A DNA stretch of 64,000 nt from Acanthochromis polyacanthus (Eukaryota > Chordata > Actinopteri > Pomacentridae). The position numbers and the translations under genes were made by a program. The notes beneath the pieces were generated by a model. The model searched no databases and was not told the DNA's origin. It was given only the letters and a program-made list of their open reading frames with translations. The stretch covers positions 23,483,361-23,547,360 of the forward strand of contig NC_067120.1 of assembly GCF_021347895.1 (NCBI RefSeq), given 5' to 3'. This document shows, piece by piece, positions 11,001 through 22,877 of the stretch (position 1 is the stretch's first letter; each line of letters opens with the position of its first letter).

Positions 11001-14000
11001 CTCAAATTTGAATGCATGAAAAACAGGCAACTGTTTTCCTACAAATTATCTCAAAGTATTTGTTGTATCAAGCTAAAATTTCAGACACCATTTTAAAAAT
11101 CAGGCTTTATGATGAAAAAGTTTCAAACAAATAAAAGAGATGGTCGAGCAAAAGGCCTCTGATGATTTCAGATGGAATAAACCAAGCACAAGTTATTTGA
11201 TAACTGACATAATTACTGTACAGACCACCCCTAAATCCACAAAACACAGAATATGTTTGATTATTTGACATTTTCAAATTCCCATGCTGCAAACTGCCAC
11301 ATTGACATAGCACAGGCACAGGAAAAAATATTGTGACTCACACTGTCCAGTGATGTTGACTGCGTTGCTGAATGCTGATCCAGACTCACACCAGTACACT
11401 ACATTACCGTACCACATCCAATTAACATTACATATTGATCCACTCATTGTTCCCCAGCCAGAACAGTGGAGCAGAGAGCCATTATCAGGAAACCTGCTCA
11501 CTCTCCATTTCATGGAGTTCAGCCCACAGCTCAGTGAAACAGATGCAGAGACAAAGTGTTGCACTGTGTCAGGATTCACTGTAAGAGACGCTGAATTAAG
11601 ATCTGAAAAACAAAGCATGATAAAGGAGCAAATTTTAAGATATATCCTGTTCAGTAATTTCCCTGAATAATAAATTAAGCAAATTCTGAATTTAAATTCA
11701 AATCAAACACTTTTGTGTAAAGCATTACAACATGATATATGAGAAAATCTGTTTAAAAAATAAAGACAACACTAGAACTCCAAAAACTGAAAATAAGTTC
11801 CTTGGGTCAAAACAATTGAAACTGAAAAAATAAATGCACACAATCCATTAAACATCAAATACTGTCAATTTCTAAGATTAGTTTTTCATGAACAGGCTGT
11901 AAAAACCAAGCTGAATAGAAAGAACAAGAATGCAATAAACAAACATGGAAACTGACCTCCAGACCAGACAAACGTAGGTTCACTGTAATTAGTGGAATAC
12001 TCTGGGTCTCCTCTTCCAGCTCTACATGTAAATCCTGCTGTCTGTGACTGTCCATGAATAATGAAGGAATCTTGTTCAGTCCCGTTGATGCTACCAGGCA
12101 GCAGCTCATAACTGTAGGAGGTTCCTGACAGATCAGGAACAGCCTGATACCAGTAGAACCTCCATCCTGCAGACGGATGTTCAACCTCACAGCTCAGAGT
12201 TACTGAGGCTCCAGGACTCAGCCATGATGGAGACACAGTGAGGACAGCTTTGGGTTTATCTGATGGAAAGAGATTTCCCACCAATGAAAAAATGTTACCA
12301 TGTGTAGCTGGTTGATAACATGTAACAGTTGGATCCTGTATATATTGATTGTTTCTCTCCGTTAGCCTGCTATGTCTATATGCAACAAATATTTAGTGGT
12401 ATCATCACAGTTTCAGCTGAATAGTCATGACTGGTGAATTATGATGTGATTTACTATCCAGCAATAACAAACTGAAGGAATCACTCCAGCGTGTTCAATG
12501 TTGTCTATCAAATCCCTCTGCAGCAATTGGGTAGGTATACAACCAATCAACGCAACGAATAGGCTGACGTAGTTCCGAGAGCACCGGTGGATTGTGGCTA
12601 AGTCCCATTAGCTTCCCAACCAGCGGAGCCGCGGAGCCAACTGGTATATTAAGCATTTGTCATATCCCGTTGGCATAAGTCCAAATACGTCTTTCTTCTC
12701 AATGAAACACTTCAGTGCCGTCCTTTGTTTATCTTTCAAGTTGAATTTTAGCTTCAAATCTTTAAGGGCTGTGGCCAAAGCCGAGTCAAAAGATAACTTT
12801 ATTGTGCGCCGGTTGTTTCTGTCAGAATCGTCACGCCTCTGTCGTCACTTCGTTACGCCCGCCTTCTGACTCTACACTTCATGGTGATTGGTCCGGCCAG
12901 TTTTAGGAGAATCCAGCCTCGAGCCTTATGGAGGGTAACTAGACCCACCCTGGCAGAGAATTAAATTCGTTGCTGTGGGTTGTCTAGCGCGGCTAGGCTA
13001 CTTTAATACTACTCAAGAGACAAATTTAACAAATAATCACGTAAGAAAAAAAAGTTATTTTCATGGTGATGTGGAGGATGAAGTCACTAAACTCATGTCT
13101 CATTCTTATGGCCTGTGGGACACCTTTGGTTATTCTTTCAGCTGCTTGGCGGTGTTAAATGATAGCAAGTAAAGAACAAATATAAAAATAATTTAAATCA
13201 GTAAGTAGGTTCTTTTAAGTGTTGAACTCGTGCCTGTTTCAGGATTGCATTGCATGACAAAGGCTTAAAGAACCATCATTGGATTTGAAATCGCTCACAG
13301 CTCTAAAATTTTTATGTTCCCCTCTTTATGCTGACTTGTCTCCAACATAACCCACTCTGGAGCAGGTCAGGTGTTCAGCATAAGTTACCATGGAGACTGT
13401 TACAACTTGGCTCCAAAGCTGTAACAAAAACACAGAGAGAACCACTATACGGTGAGCAAAACAAAGGTTTATTGCCAAGCAAATAACTCGACATGGCCTC
13501 AAAGGCCCAAAGGACCAAAAACCAAACTGTGGGGCTGGAACTCAAAGACACACTGCTCCTGTCAGTGAGCCTGACTTAACTGGAAAGGAGAGCGATTAAA
13601 TACAGCTGAGCCACTGACTGCAGGTGTGGCTCAGTCAGGAGGCGACCCTCAGCTCCTGAAAAACCACATCTCGTGTCGAAATGAAGGGTCGTCACAGAAA
13701 TACAACGGTAAGAAGTGAGCCATCATTGTCAAATTCAATTTGAAATAGAGTCGATAATCTCAAATCCTGCTTCATAGTACAGGACTTTGAACTTTCTCCT
13801 CTTCACTTTACAACTAACACACAAGAAGGCCAAACGCAAACAGCATAGTTACAACCATCTGCTTTGACCACAACAAAGGAGTGTCCCAGTGTGTTAATAC
13901 TGCTGCCATTTACTTTCAAACAGTCATTCTTCCAACAGTACCGTCTCTTCCATCTCATCCCTGCCTGTGTTTTTACTCTCATCCATCACATTTCTTACTT

Positions 14001-16302
14001 ATCTAAATCTGTCCACATTAATGATTCGGTTATATGCAGTACAACATGCTTTTAAAAGTACCTGTAAGCATCTTACTCTATCACCCAGTCACAAAACACA
14101 ATCAAACCTTGTTGGACAACAATTTAAGCCAACTTCAATGCTATTTTAAATGTCAGGGAACTGAGGACAAAAAAAAAGGCTAACACTCAATAACATACCT
14201 GTGAAAAGTCCAGATTACAACTATGATAGCCCTTTTTTTAAACTTACATTGGTCCACTTTAGGATAACATCAGCTAACTCATCTCATCAAACTCTAAAAA
14301 ACAGTCATAAAAAACTCCTATCTCACTTTATCAATAAAAGTTTTGATGTTCTCCTGCAACTGCAGCACGTTATTAATCTAAGTGGTTCTGTGTGGGCCGT
14401 ACATATAATAGTGTTAAAACGTATAAGGCAGCAATCATATATGGGATTTATTGTATTAAACTTCAGTCAAAATAAATGAATATAGTGGATGCTTTCTGGT
14501 CAAACTGTCAACTCCTGACCATCCAAGTATAAAATAATAGGATGTAAAATCTTTGTAGAGTGCAATAACAGTTGTGCTGTGAACTTTGACAGAACAAACA
14601 ACAAACATGGCTTACCTAATACTGACAATGTGACGGCTTTACTCCACTCAGTTGAAGAATAGAAGTCATCTCTGAGTGTACTCCTACACATGTAGTCTCC
14701 ACTGCTGGACTCGGAAACATTAAATGTGAAGTAGTTATTATCTGTCCTGTGTACATGTAGCCCAGGTTTTTGCCAGTCATACACCCACTTGGTGGTTTCA
14801 CCTCCATGGACCTCACATGTCAGAGTGATTCTTTCACCTCTGAACATCTGAGTCCAGTCTGGTTGTCGTCTTAGAACAGCCTCATTGGACACTGTTTTCA
14901 GAAACAACAGTTAGGGGAATGAAAAACACAATATGAGAAGAGAAATTTTCTGTTTCACCACAGTTTGAACAGTCACCATCAAAATGTGCGTTTTTTTTTC
15001 TTCAATCAAAATGACTGAACTCACAGGTTATCTCAATGGTGACAGAATCACTTGAATAAGTGTAGTAAACTGGGTTTCCTCTTTTTCCCAAACACCGGTA
15101 GAGTCCTCCTTGTGATACACTGATAACTCTGTTATGTTCATCATTTGTTCTAACTGGATCCATCTGAACTTCATAGGTTTCCTGAGTACGTCTAAACCAC
15201 TCATATTTCCATCCGACAGAGTTCTGCACAGAGCAGGTCAGTGTCACACTGCCTTCTACTGATATGGTTGTTGTGTCTGCTGTCAGTGTGGCCTTGGGTT
15301 TAGCTGTAATAAAAAGCAAACAAATAAAAACAAGAACATGCAATTATTCTCATTACAACTGATCAAACGTTTTTTGGGAAAATACATTTTTAGGTATGTT
15401 TTCTTTTCACAATAGCTCTAAATTATTTCTCTTTAGAGTCTAAAATCAAGAATTTATTGCCGTACTTTACAATAATTCAAACTGTATTACATACTTGAAA
15501 TGAGTATATAAACAGGACTCAAAAATTTGTGCTGTTGGTCATGTTGATAAAACATGAAGGACTCACCTGAAACAGTTAGAGAGACAGTGTTACTGTACTT
15601 GCATACTGTATATGAATTCCTCCTGCAAGCGAAACACTGATAATCACCATTGTTACCTGCAGACAGAGATTCTACTGTGTAGTGTTTACGTATATTGTAG
15701 TAAATGAAATATCGTCCATCCTTGTTGATTTTGTATTTCCAGCCATCCTTGTATCCTTTGTTCATCTCACATTTGAAGGTCACAGACTCTCCGATAAAAA
15801 AAGTGGACCAATTGGGTTCAGTCATCAGCACAGCATCTAGAACTGAACACAAACATTGACTGACAAACTAGTTTGACTCTACAGTATGTGTGGATACATT
15901 GATTAAAATAATGAGGACAGCTAAAGACTCATCCTCAGTGAAGGAAATGAATGAAGACAAAGTAAACTGAGCCGTTACCTTGAGCATGTCCACAGTAGAG
16001 GAGTGTATTCAGCACTAAAATAAAGACTGAAACTTCAGACATTATTAAAATGAAACAACTGGGGATCTATGACTGACATTCACAGTGGAATATGAAACAA
16101 GTTTATTGTATTAAATCTGTTAAATGATCACTGTGATGAACCAATAATATGTTTCTGTGATGATTTAACTCACTTCTCTGACTCAACATCAAAATAACTC
16201 ATTTTCTATAATTCTGTCAACAAGAATCAAGCAAAAGAGTTGGTAAAAAAGTATCTGGTACTCACAGCGTAACAACAGCACAGACAACAAAGTGTGTCCC
16301 AT
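8033..16302 (-). CDS. Fc receptor-like (FCRL5-like) type I receptor, 16 exons, 728 aa
   Basis: Immunoglobulin-superfamily cell-surface receptor of the Fc receptor-like family, expected on leukocytes, with a tail that recruits SH2 phosphatases. I joined 16 exons with GT/AG borders: 16302-16266, 16014-15979, 15842-15567, 15303-15025, 14891-14616, 12259-11957, 11602-11342, 10260-10015, 9909-9799, 9685-9670, 9567-9479, 9351-9310, 9020-8964, 8829-8767, 8297-8235, 8064-8033. The sum is 2187 nt, 728 codons plus stop, in one frame. Order: signal peptide split over two small exons (an FcR/FCRL hallmark), six Ig domains each on its own phase-1 exon and each with its cysteine pair, one hydrophobic span, then short tail exons with tyrosine motifs. 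Oddity: the last exon stops early (see finding). Family is well supported; the exact orthologue and ligand cannot be told, and each splice choice is by eye. Confidence 0.88.
8235..8297 (-). CDS. FCRL exon 15: tail with ITIM (LTYAQV)
   Basis: 63 nt, phase 1-1, DDSLTYAQVLYHKKGKAKR. LTYAQV fits the ITIM consensus and also the TxYxxV switch-motif form. Acceptor TTTTAG, donor GTAAGT. Confidence 0.82.
8767..8829 (-). CDS. FCRL exon 14: tail with ITIM-like AVYAVV
   Basis: 63 nt, phase 1-1, GTRKSPEESAVYAVVKKR. The motif has A at position -2, so it is ITIM-like rather than strict. Acceptor CTCACAG, donor GTCGGT. Confidence 0.8.
8964..9020 (-). CDS. FCRL exon 13: tail with ITIM (VAYSAI)
   Basis: 57 nt, phase 1-1, DESSDVAYSAIELKNVANK. 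VAYSAI fits the ITIM consensus (I/V/L/S)xYxx(I/L/V), known to bind SH2-domain phosphatases once phosphorylated. Acceptor TTTCAG, donor GTGAGT. Confidence 0.82.
9310..9685 (-). CDS. FCRL exons 10-12: proximal cytoplasmic tail
   Basis: Three small exons: 9685-9670 (16 nt, DSCFI), 9567-9479 (89 nt, RSQSTNQRSATDDTINQDEA and on) and 9351-9310 (42 nt). The third carries CLYESIKDT, a tyrosine motif close to but not matching a strict ITIM because position -2 is C. The donor of exon 11 (T/GTCAGC at 9478) was chosen because it alone restores the frame of exon 12; it is the least certain border in the model. Confidence 0.72.
9799..9909 (-). CDS. FCRL exon 9: transmembrane segment
   Basis: 37 codons, phase 1-1. 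FPALLITGLVCGVLLI continues into a run of I and L, then CCC and a basic stop-transfer KQSK. No charged residue lies in the span, so an ITAM adaptor partner is not indicated. Acceptor TTTCAG, donor GTGAG. Confidence 0.88.
10015..10260 (-). CDS. FCRL exon 8: Ig domain D6 (membrane-proximal)
   Basis: 82 codons. GIILVSPAHPVTEGD opens the domain; cysteines in VTLGCRLT and GFYKCQHS; the tyrosine-corner SDEGFYKC is clear. Reading through the donor would give an in-frame TAA two codons later. The phase-1 donor GTGTGT at 10009-10014 joins in frame to the transmembrane exon. Confidence 0.85.
11342..11602 (-). CDS. FCRL exon 7: Ig domain D5
   Basis: 87 codons, phase 1-1. Cysteines in VSLSCGLN and VVYWCESG; ends with SNAVNITGQ. 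Extra cysteines (LLHCSGW, SICNVN) could form a second disulphide. Acceptor TTTCAG, donor GTGAGT. Confidence 0.85.
11957..12259 (-). CDS. FCRL exon 6: Ig domain D4
   Basis: 101 codons, phase 1-1. Begins DKPKAVLTVSPSWLSPG; cysteines in VTLSCEVE and AGFTCRAG. A 2.36-kb intron with repeat sequence separates it from D3. Donor GTCAGT. Confidence 0.87.
12530..13010. repeat. Unclassified CpG-rich repeat-like block in the FCRL intron
   Basis: Composition jumps to CpG-rich (GGAGCCGCGGAGCC, GTCTAGCGCGGCTAGGCT) within an AT-rich intron, which suggests an insertion such as a non-autonomous DNA element. I could not find matched ends or a duplication. Confidence 0.35.
13424..13700. repeat. Possible LTR-like fragment
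   Basis: TGTAACAAAAACACAG at one side and GGTCGTCACAG at the other resemble TG..CA ends, with TTTATTG inside. No flanking duplication is visible. Confidence 0.25.
14616..14891 (-). CDS. FCRL exon 5: Ig domain D3
   Basis: 92 codons, phase 1-1. Reads NEAVLRRQPDWTQMF; cysteines in ITLTCEVH and GDYMCRS. It resembles D1 in its opening (AVL, DW/NW), which suggests that D1-D2 and D3-D4 arose as a duplicated pair. Acceptor ACAG, donor GTAAGC. Confidence 0.87.
15025..15303 (-). CDS. FCRL exon 4: Ig domain D2
   Basis: 93 codons, phase 1-1. Begins AKPKATLTAD; cysteines in VTLTCSVQ and GLYRCLG; WKYEWFR supplies the core tryptophans. Acceptor TACAG, donor GTGAGT. Confidence 0.88.
15567..15842 (-). CDS. 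FCRL exon 3: Ig domain D1 (membrane-distal)
   Basis: 92 codons, phase 1-1. First Ig cysteine in VTFKCEM, second in GDYQCFAC, tryptophan in GWKYK. Acceptor CAG at 15843-15845, donor GTGAGT at 15561-15566. The start reads LDAVLMTEPNWSTFF, the usual opening of teleost FCRL D1 domains. Confidence 0.88.
15979..16302 (-). CDS. FCRL exons 1-2: split signal peptide
   Basis: Exon 1 is 16302-16266: ATG GGA CAC ACT, then a leucine-rich stretch, donor GTGAGT. Exon 2 is a 36-nt mini-exon at 16014-15979, donor GTAACG. Joined, they give MGHTLLSVLLLR followed by LLNTLLYCGHAQ, a good hydrophobic leader ending in small residues. A mini-exon for the second half of the leader is characteristic of Fc receptor-like genes. 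The ATG is the only one that opens the frame continuing through all downstream exons. Confidence 0.85.
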
Positions 16303-16556
16303 CTTCAAATCCAGCACTGATGCTTTGACACTTCTTGTTCTGTCTGAGAAATACGTCCATTTTGTACCAACAGGAAACTTGAAGAGACAGTAAACCGTGA
16401 GAAACAGACAAGTTTCATGTCAGCGCGGCATGACAACCACAAAAAAAAAAAAACTCACACCGCTGTTGGTTTGACTACAGAACATTTAGACAAGGTGATA
16501 CTTTCGTTCCAGCTTCTGCAAATACAAATAAGTTGACATTTGCTTTTTAAATACAC

Positions 16557-16979
16557 TACGTCAGCTGCCTGCTGCCTGCTGACGATCACATGATTGCGAT
16601 CCTACTACAAATTCACCACTGCGGACTTATCAGGATTAACCATCGGAAATTATACAAGGAAAAATTGATTAATTTGTGGGGGTGTTTCCGAGTCCCATCA
16701 ATTCCTGCTGCCCGCTACATATTTAGGTCACATGCTTGAGTATCAGTACATAATATACACATGCATAACACACACCTGTGCTCAATGCACGGTCATTTTG
16801 TTTGGGGGTACATCTATATTAAATGGCCACATTTTATGTTGCTGTGATTTCTGATCATCAATAACTAATAAACAAATGTTGCATTTATGAAAATAAAGTG
16901 CCGCATTCTGACAATGCCATATGGAGGCATGAACAGCTTTGGTGGAGTACTGCGCTCTGTGAGTGCTTTTCTCATTGCA
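16557..16979 (+). repeat. Interspersed repeat family Q, copy 2
   Basis: Shares AATTGCGATCCTACTACAAA-type, AAATGGCCACATT, and GGAGTACTGCGCTCTGTGAG with a fuller copy at 39341-39936. Lies just upstream of the FCRL gene start (its antisense side). Confidence 0.75.
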
Positions 16980-17805
16980 AAAAGCAGCAGGTAACCAACC
17001 TCAACAGCATTCAGCACAAAACTATATGAAATAATGTGCACAAGTGCCTAAAGTTGCAAGTCTCCTTTTTTTTAAAAATTATTATTATTATTTTGATACA
17101 ACAGAACAACAGAAACAGGTGGTGATATCACTAGTGCACATCAATATTATTGAGGCAAGAACAGACATTAAAATAAAAACAAGAATTACAAGAGTTTGAG
17201 TTACTTAAGATTGTCCAACATACCAATAACTGGTTACCACGTTTTGAAAAATAAACTTAATCGATTAGCCAACATGTATCTAATTTTTTCTAAGTGCAAT
17301 ACATTTCCAAATTCTTTTAACCACATTTCAAAGGAAGGAGGTTTGTCAGACTTCCAGGACAAGGTACGTTTTATCCGTTTGTTTCCTGGCTATAAAAGAC
17401 ACAAGCAGAAACAAAAAATCAAGCCGTTTTTTCGTTTTTTCGTTTTGAACCAAAAAACAAAAAAAACAGGAAACGGTTCATTTTTTCGTTTTCACCCCCA
17501 AAATGAAAATACGACTCCATATTCCGTTTCATTGGTGGGCGGGGCTTCGGAGCCTGCCAGTGCACAATAAAGCTCCTGCCCATCACAATAAAGCTCTTGC
17601 GCTGGCATTCATAGACAGACTGACTTTCATTGTATTGCCTGCCCCCACTGCACTTCCCCTAACTCTAAATCAAAGCAAGTCCTGTACACAGTAATGACAG
17701 TCAAAACCAGTGGTGTAGTCTCGTTTTTTCTACTGGGTATACTCCAACCTCATAAACCAAAGCCAGGTCAGGTTCTCATATATGTGCGCGTGCACTCACA
17801 TGTCC
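16980..17805. other. No gene recognised
   Basis: 17400-17500 has CGTTTTTTCGTTTT repeats of low complexity; the 124-residue open frame there is compositionally biased and has no motif. Confidence 0.5.
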
Positions 17806-17820
17806 GCGCGCGCACGCACG

Positions 17821-17823
<3 letters not shown>

Positions 17824-17894
<71 letters not shown>
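17824..17894. repeat. CA microsatellite
   Basis: Pure (CA)n preceded by a GCGCACGCACGCACG transition. Confidence 0.95.
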
Positions 17895-17897
<3 letters not shown>

Positions 17898-18167
17898 TTG
17901 TTTTTCTATACCGGTGGGGACTTACCATTGACTCCCATTCATATCTAACTCCTAACCCTTACCCTAACCCTAACCTTAACCATCACCAAATCAATGCCTA
18001 ACCCTAAACAAATGTTTTTGCACTTTTACATTTTTTATTAACAACAATATGGCCAAGAAAACGGTGTTGCCACCCGTGGGGACCTCATTTTAGGTCCCCA
18101 CCGTAAGACAAGTCCCCACCTTTATAGCAAATAGTCAGGTCAAAGTCCCCACCGGTATAGCAGAAAC

Positions 18168-18171
<4 letters not shown>
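17895..18171. repeat. CA-linked GTGGGGAC repeat, intact copy
   Basis: TTTCTATACCGGTGGGGACT, CCCATTCATATCTAACTCC, short CCCTAA-type runs, ACAATATGGCCAAGAAAAC, and the imperfect hairpin GTGGGGACCTC..GGTCCCCAC. This is the uninterrupted form of the repeat that received the Academ-like element at 55.38 kb. Confidence 0.75.

Positions 18172-18236
<65 letters not shown>
18172..18236. repeat. CA microsatellite
   Basis: Pure (CA)n between two related repeat blocks. Confidence 0.95.
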
Positions 18237-18632
<396 letters not shown>

Positions 18633-18699
18633 GCAGCAGCTCCTTTATTTCAAACTACTACCAATTAGATACTTAAAGACATTATAGCGTCGGCAGCTC

Positions 18700-18772
18700 C
18701 TCCTCCTGCCATCAGGTAGACCTGATGTTTCCTCTTCATCAGGTAGAGCTGATGTTTCCTCTTCATCAGGCT
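18700..18772. repeat. 27-bp tandem repeat
   Basis: GATGTTTCCTCTTCATCAGG occurs twice, with a third partial CATCAGGTAGA unit. The minus strand reads LPDEEETS repeats, but there is no surrounding gene. Confidence 0.75.
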
Positions 18773-19549
18773 CCCTTTCCTTAACGTTAACCTTAGCTCC
18801 AGCTGTAGTGTTCCCTAAAGTGGCAGTATTCACAGGACAAGCAACAGGCTTATTAAAACACTGAAATGGTTTCATTTAGCTTTGCTTTCTTTTTCTTATT
18901 TTTTCTCCACTGACTGATGTTGGGTCATTAGAAGTTCTAGACTCATTTCCCTCTTCTTCTAAGCCAGGGGTATTCAGCTAAAATTCAGAGAGGTCCAGTC
19001 AGCAAAGGTCCAGAACATCATAATGTCTAACTTGAGTTACTGTGATATATGCTGATGTAACCTGGTAGTTTTATTAGAGTCTGCCTGTAATCAAAAACTG
19101 ACCGTCAAATAAATTCAGTACGGTTCAAAAACATTTTGACATTTATTAATAAATAACTTATATATAACTGTATATCTTAAAATAAAGTGCAGAACTTAAA
19201 AAAGCATTACTGAACAACCTGAATCAACTTCTATACATCTTTAACAATAATTAAATCTCATAAATGTAAACATTTGAACACTTTTACATTTTTGTCTGTC
19301 TCATATCACTCTCCTAATATCTCTGCAGCTTAATGGGAGAGCTGAGCTGCTGCTTGTTCGAGCCGTTCTCAAAACATATTTTGATTATGTTCATAGTTGA
19401 GAAAGCTGCCTTACAGCTGTTTGCTGAGCCATCTGCAGAAATGACCATCACCCTGGTGGGCGGAGTTTCACCTGCACTCCAGTGCTCACGTGTCTCAAAC
19501 ACGCTCTTGCTGCTGCCTTATAAGGAAGTTTAGAGGGTGTACCTTTTAC
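18773..19549. other. No gene recognised
   Basis: 18965-19010 GGGGTATTCAGCTAAAATTC may be the start of another old repeat; both strands have only short frames. Confidence 0.4.
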
Positions 19550-19742
19550 ATTTACAAGTCAATACAATGTAAATGTCATGTTAATGAGAGGGGAGGGTGT
19601 TCGTAGAGACTGTTCTTGAATCCGGCGCATCTCCCTCCTAAGAACAGATTTGGCTTGTCAAGAACGCTTCGTGAATCCAACGTACTTTTCTCTTGGGACT
19701 TCTTAAAGCCGTTCTTACGAACGCGTTCATGAATGAGGCCCA
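19550..19742. repeat. End of an unclassified DNA repeat (GGGCCTCATTCATGAA type)
   Basis: On the minus strand it begins GGGCCTCATTCATGAACGCG, followed by several GTTCTTGAN/TTCGTAAG short inverted words. It abuts the LINE at 19742. Confidence 0.4.
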
Positions 19743-22200
19743 ATGTTCCTTGATCTGTTTTACATTTGATACACATATCTGAGGCATTCTGATAGATCTT
19801 TTTTTAAATTAGTGGGGGAAAAATATAATCTATAGACAACCTTAAACTGGATAAGAGTATGCCTGGCATTAATAGAACTGCCATATATGTTCTTAATACA
19901 ATCTTGCCAAATATCCTCTGAGATGTCCACTCCCAGTTCTTCCTGCCATTGAACCCTGAAAGCCTCAGATGGTGGGCTTTGTAAGGTTAATAAAACATTA
20001 TAGTGATGAGAAACAGCATATTTAGAATATGGTTCAACAGATCATATCAAGTGCGGTGTTCTGGAGAATAGATTCATACTGTGAGACACCAGCTCTGAGG
20101 AAATGACAAACCTGTAGAAATCTAAAAAAAAAAAAAGAGAATTTGGAAGATTATATTTGACTCGCAATTGTTGAAAAGACACAAGATGTCCATCTATATA
20201 AAAATCTTTAAGGGAGGAAATGCCCCTTTCACACCATGTATTAAATGTGATATCTTCCAAGCCAGGTTTAAAGGCATGACTGTTACATATTGGAGCATCT
20301 AGATACATTTTCGGTGCCTTAATCATCCTCAGAAGCTGTTTCCAGACTTTCAAAGAATTATGAATTATTGGATTCTTGTTATACAGTGTATTTTTGACCT
20401 TAATTGGACTATTCAAGAGTGCAGGAAGACAGGAGTTACAACAAGACATGTGTTCTATTAATAGCCATGACAGCTGCCCATTCAGTTCAGCTCCAGGAGT
20501 GCATTTTCGCCAATATGAAAAGATATTCAAATGAGCAGCCATATAGTATAACTTAAAATGAGGAAACCGAGGCCACCGTTGGACTTACTTTTCATGAGAT
20601 GCTTTTTAGAGATCCTAGGAACCTTGGCTGACCAAATAAATGATAAAATAATTGATTCCAACCTTTGAAAATATAGCTGAGGAATGCACACTGGAATTGA
20701 CTGAAAAATATACAAAAATCTAGGAAGCGCGATCATTTTAATGGCATTAATTCATCCTACCATTGAGATAGGCAACGTATTCCAAAATTCTATGTTTTTC
20801 TCCAGCTGAGTCTTTTTTTTATTCCAATTTAATTTTAGCAGTTGTGTCAACTTACATGTGACTGTAATACCAAGACATTCAAATTTATCTTTGACAATTC
20901 TGAATGGTGTTCTATTCAGATAATCCATATCTACCCCCTCCGACATATGTATAAGCTCACTTTTCATTCAATTTATTTTATAACCAGAAAAAAGGCCAAA
21001 TTCGTTGGTTAAATGTAGCAGAGGATCAAGGGATGTCTTCGGCTTTGTTATAAATATAACCACATCATCTGCATAAGCAGAAATCTTATGTGAAGTACCA
21101 CCATGTATTATTGGTAAAATATCAGGATTCAGGCGTATCCGAGCTGCAAGAGGTTCTAGGATTAAGGCAAATATAAAAGGAGAAATGGGATCACCCTGAC
21201 GGGTGCCACGGTGTAGTCGAAACGGTACTGAGAGATTATTATTAGTTAAAACAGAAGCAGTTGGTTCCTTGTACAAAATTCTAATCCAATTTATGAAGGC
21301 GTCACCAAATCCAAACCTAGATAACACAGCAAACATATATGGCCATTCAACCTGATTGAAAGCTTTCTCGGCGTCTAAAGCTATAACCACAGAGTCATCA
21401 GAGCTTCTTGCTGGGTTGTAAATTAAATTAAATAATCTGCGCATATTAAAATAAATATATCGTTTGGGAATAAATCCAGGCTGATCCGCATGGATGAGTT
21501 TTGCAATATGGTCTTTGAGGCGATTCGATAGTATTTTAGTCAATATTTTAGTCTCAACAGAAAGAAGGGAAATTGGCTGATAAGATGAAACAGACAAAGG
21601 ATCACAGTCCTTTTTAAGAATTAACGAGATAACACCATGATATAAGGTGCATGGCAGTGAACCAGACAATTTACAGTGATTAAACAACCAAAGAATGAGA
21701 GGAGCTAGTACTGTACAGAAAGCTTTACAAAACTCAGCCCCAAAACCATCTGGGCCAGGGGCTTTGTTGTTTGGAAGGTTACATTTCTCTAAAAAAAATT
21801 CAATTACTGACTGACGAGTTGAGCTTTTTGAGCTATATAAATCACAGTAAAAATCTTTTAAAGCACTTGTTTATCTCATGAGGATCTCTAACTGTATGTC
21901 CATTCTTGTCGTTAATGGACAGAATTGTTTGTGAGGATTGTGTTTATCTAAGCATTCGAGCAAGCAGCTTATGGGGCTTGTCTCCAAATTCAAAAAAGTT
22001 TTGTTTGCACTTTGTAATTTGTAGACAAACTTGTTTATTAAGTAAAGAATTATAGTCACATCTCAGTTTTGTAATTTTGCCCAATAATTCTGTCGATGGA
22101 GATGCCTGATATGCCTGTTCCAATTGTTGTAATTTTGATTCCAAGTCTTAAATTTGCAAGTCTGATTTGAATGTTGCTCTGCTTGGTATCACTTTTATCA
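19743..22200 (-). mobile_element. L1/Tx1-like LINE, 5'-truncated ORF2
   Basis: Minus-strand reverse transcriptase and C-terminal region of a non-LTR retrotransposon. The RT frame 20968-21687 has PISLLSVETKILTKILSNR, ALDAEKAFNQVEW, GTRQGDPISPFIF and SAYADDVVIF, the catalytic YADD. Upstream (to about 22200) is the linker after the missing endonuclease; downstream are NGGLGFLIL and the cysteine motif CIKCK near 19770. Several frame breaks occur (about 20970, 20740, 20540 and 21870). No endonuclease domain or poly(A) tail is seen. Confidence 0.88.
20968..21687 (-). pseudogene. Reverse transcriptase fragment of the L1-like LINE
   Basis: 239 open codons covering RT blocks from the PISLL fingers to just past YADD and the GYKIN segment. 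The order and wording of motifs match L1-clade ORF2. Isolated from the endonuclease and interrupted on both sides, so it is not expected to be active. Confidence 0.88.
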
Positions 22201-22504
22201 ATCGAGACCTGCAGTACATGTTCCCCAGTAAGGCCGTGGCCAGCTTAAATCTACTGACAGATTTTCTTTCAGCGCTTCAGCAGCTGTGACAGTGACACAC
22301 AGTGACAGCGAGCAGACGGGTGCTTTACGCTAAGAGCCGACAGCCGTTAGCCAACTGCCTGACATGCAGCGATTACCACTGTCACTGCTCTGCAACCTGG
22401 GCTACCAACTGTCACCACACTGAGCGACGTCACACACACACACACAAGACAGGCCGACACGTGGACACATAAACACACAAATATATGCAACGTCCTTCAA
22501 AACA

Positions 22505-22877
22505 AAGCAGCCATCCATCCATTCTCTATACACCGCTTTATCCTCACTAGGGTCGAGGGGGGTGCTGGAGTCTATCCCAGCTGACTCGGGCGAAGGCAGG
22601 GGACACCCTGGACAGGTCACCAGTCTGTCGCAGGGCTACATATACAGACAAACAATCACACTCGCATTCACTCCTACAGACAATTTAGAATAGTCAGTTA
22701 ACCTCAGCATATTTTTGGACTGTGGGAGGAAGCCGGAGTGCCCGGAGAAAACTCATGCATGCTCAGGGAGAACATGCAAACTCCATGCAGAAAGATCCCA
22801 GGCCTACCCTGGGATTCGAACCGGGGATCTTCTTGCTGCAAGGCAAAAGTGCTAACCACTTACACCACTGTACAGCC
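22505..22877 (-). mobile_element. Short interspersed element (CCATCCATTCTCT..tRNA-like), minus
   Basis: CCATCCATTCTCTATACACC at one end; GGATTCGAACCGGGGATCTT, an inverted B-box-like word, at the other. The middle (GGGAGAACATGCAAACTCCA, TTTTTGGACTGTGGGAGGAA) is a very common fish repeat. Confidence 0.8.

Larger units (their letters stand above)
12260..14615. other. FCRL intron between D3 and D4
   Basis: Holds the CpG-rich block and the LTR-like fragment listed separately. I saw no extra Ig exon, decayed or intact, in it. Confidence 0.6.

Noticed and set aside
12657..12869. 70-residue plus-strand open frame in the FCRL intron
   Set aside because: Lies in a CpG-rich repeat-like block; no domain, no splice support.
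17941..17975. CCCTAA-like runs as interstitial telomere
   Set aside because: Only a few imperfect units inside a dispersed repeat that recurs at 18.3 and 55.37 kb.
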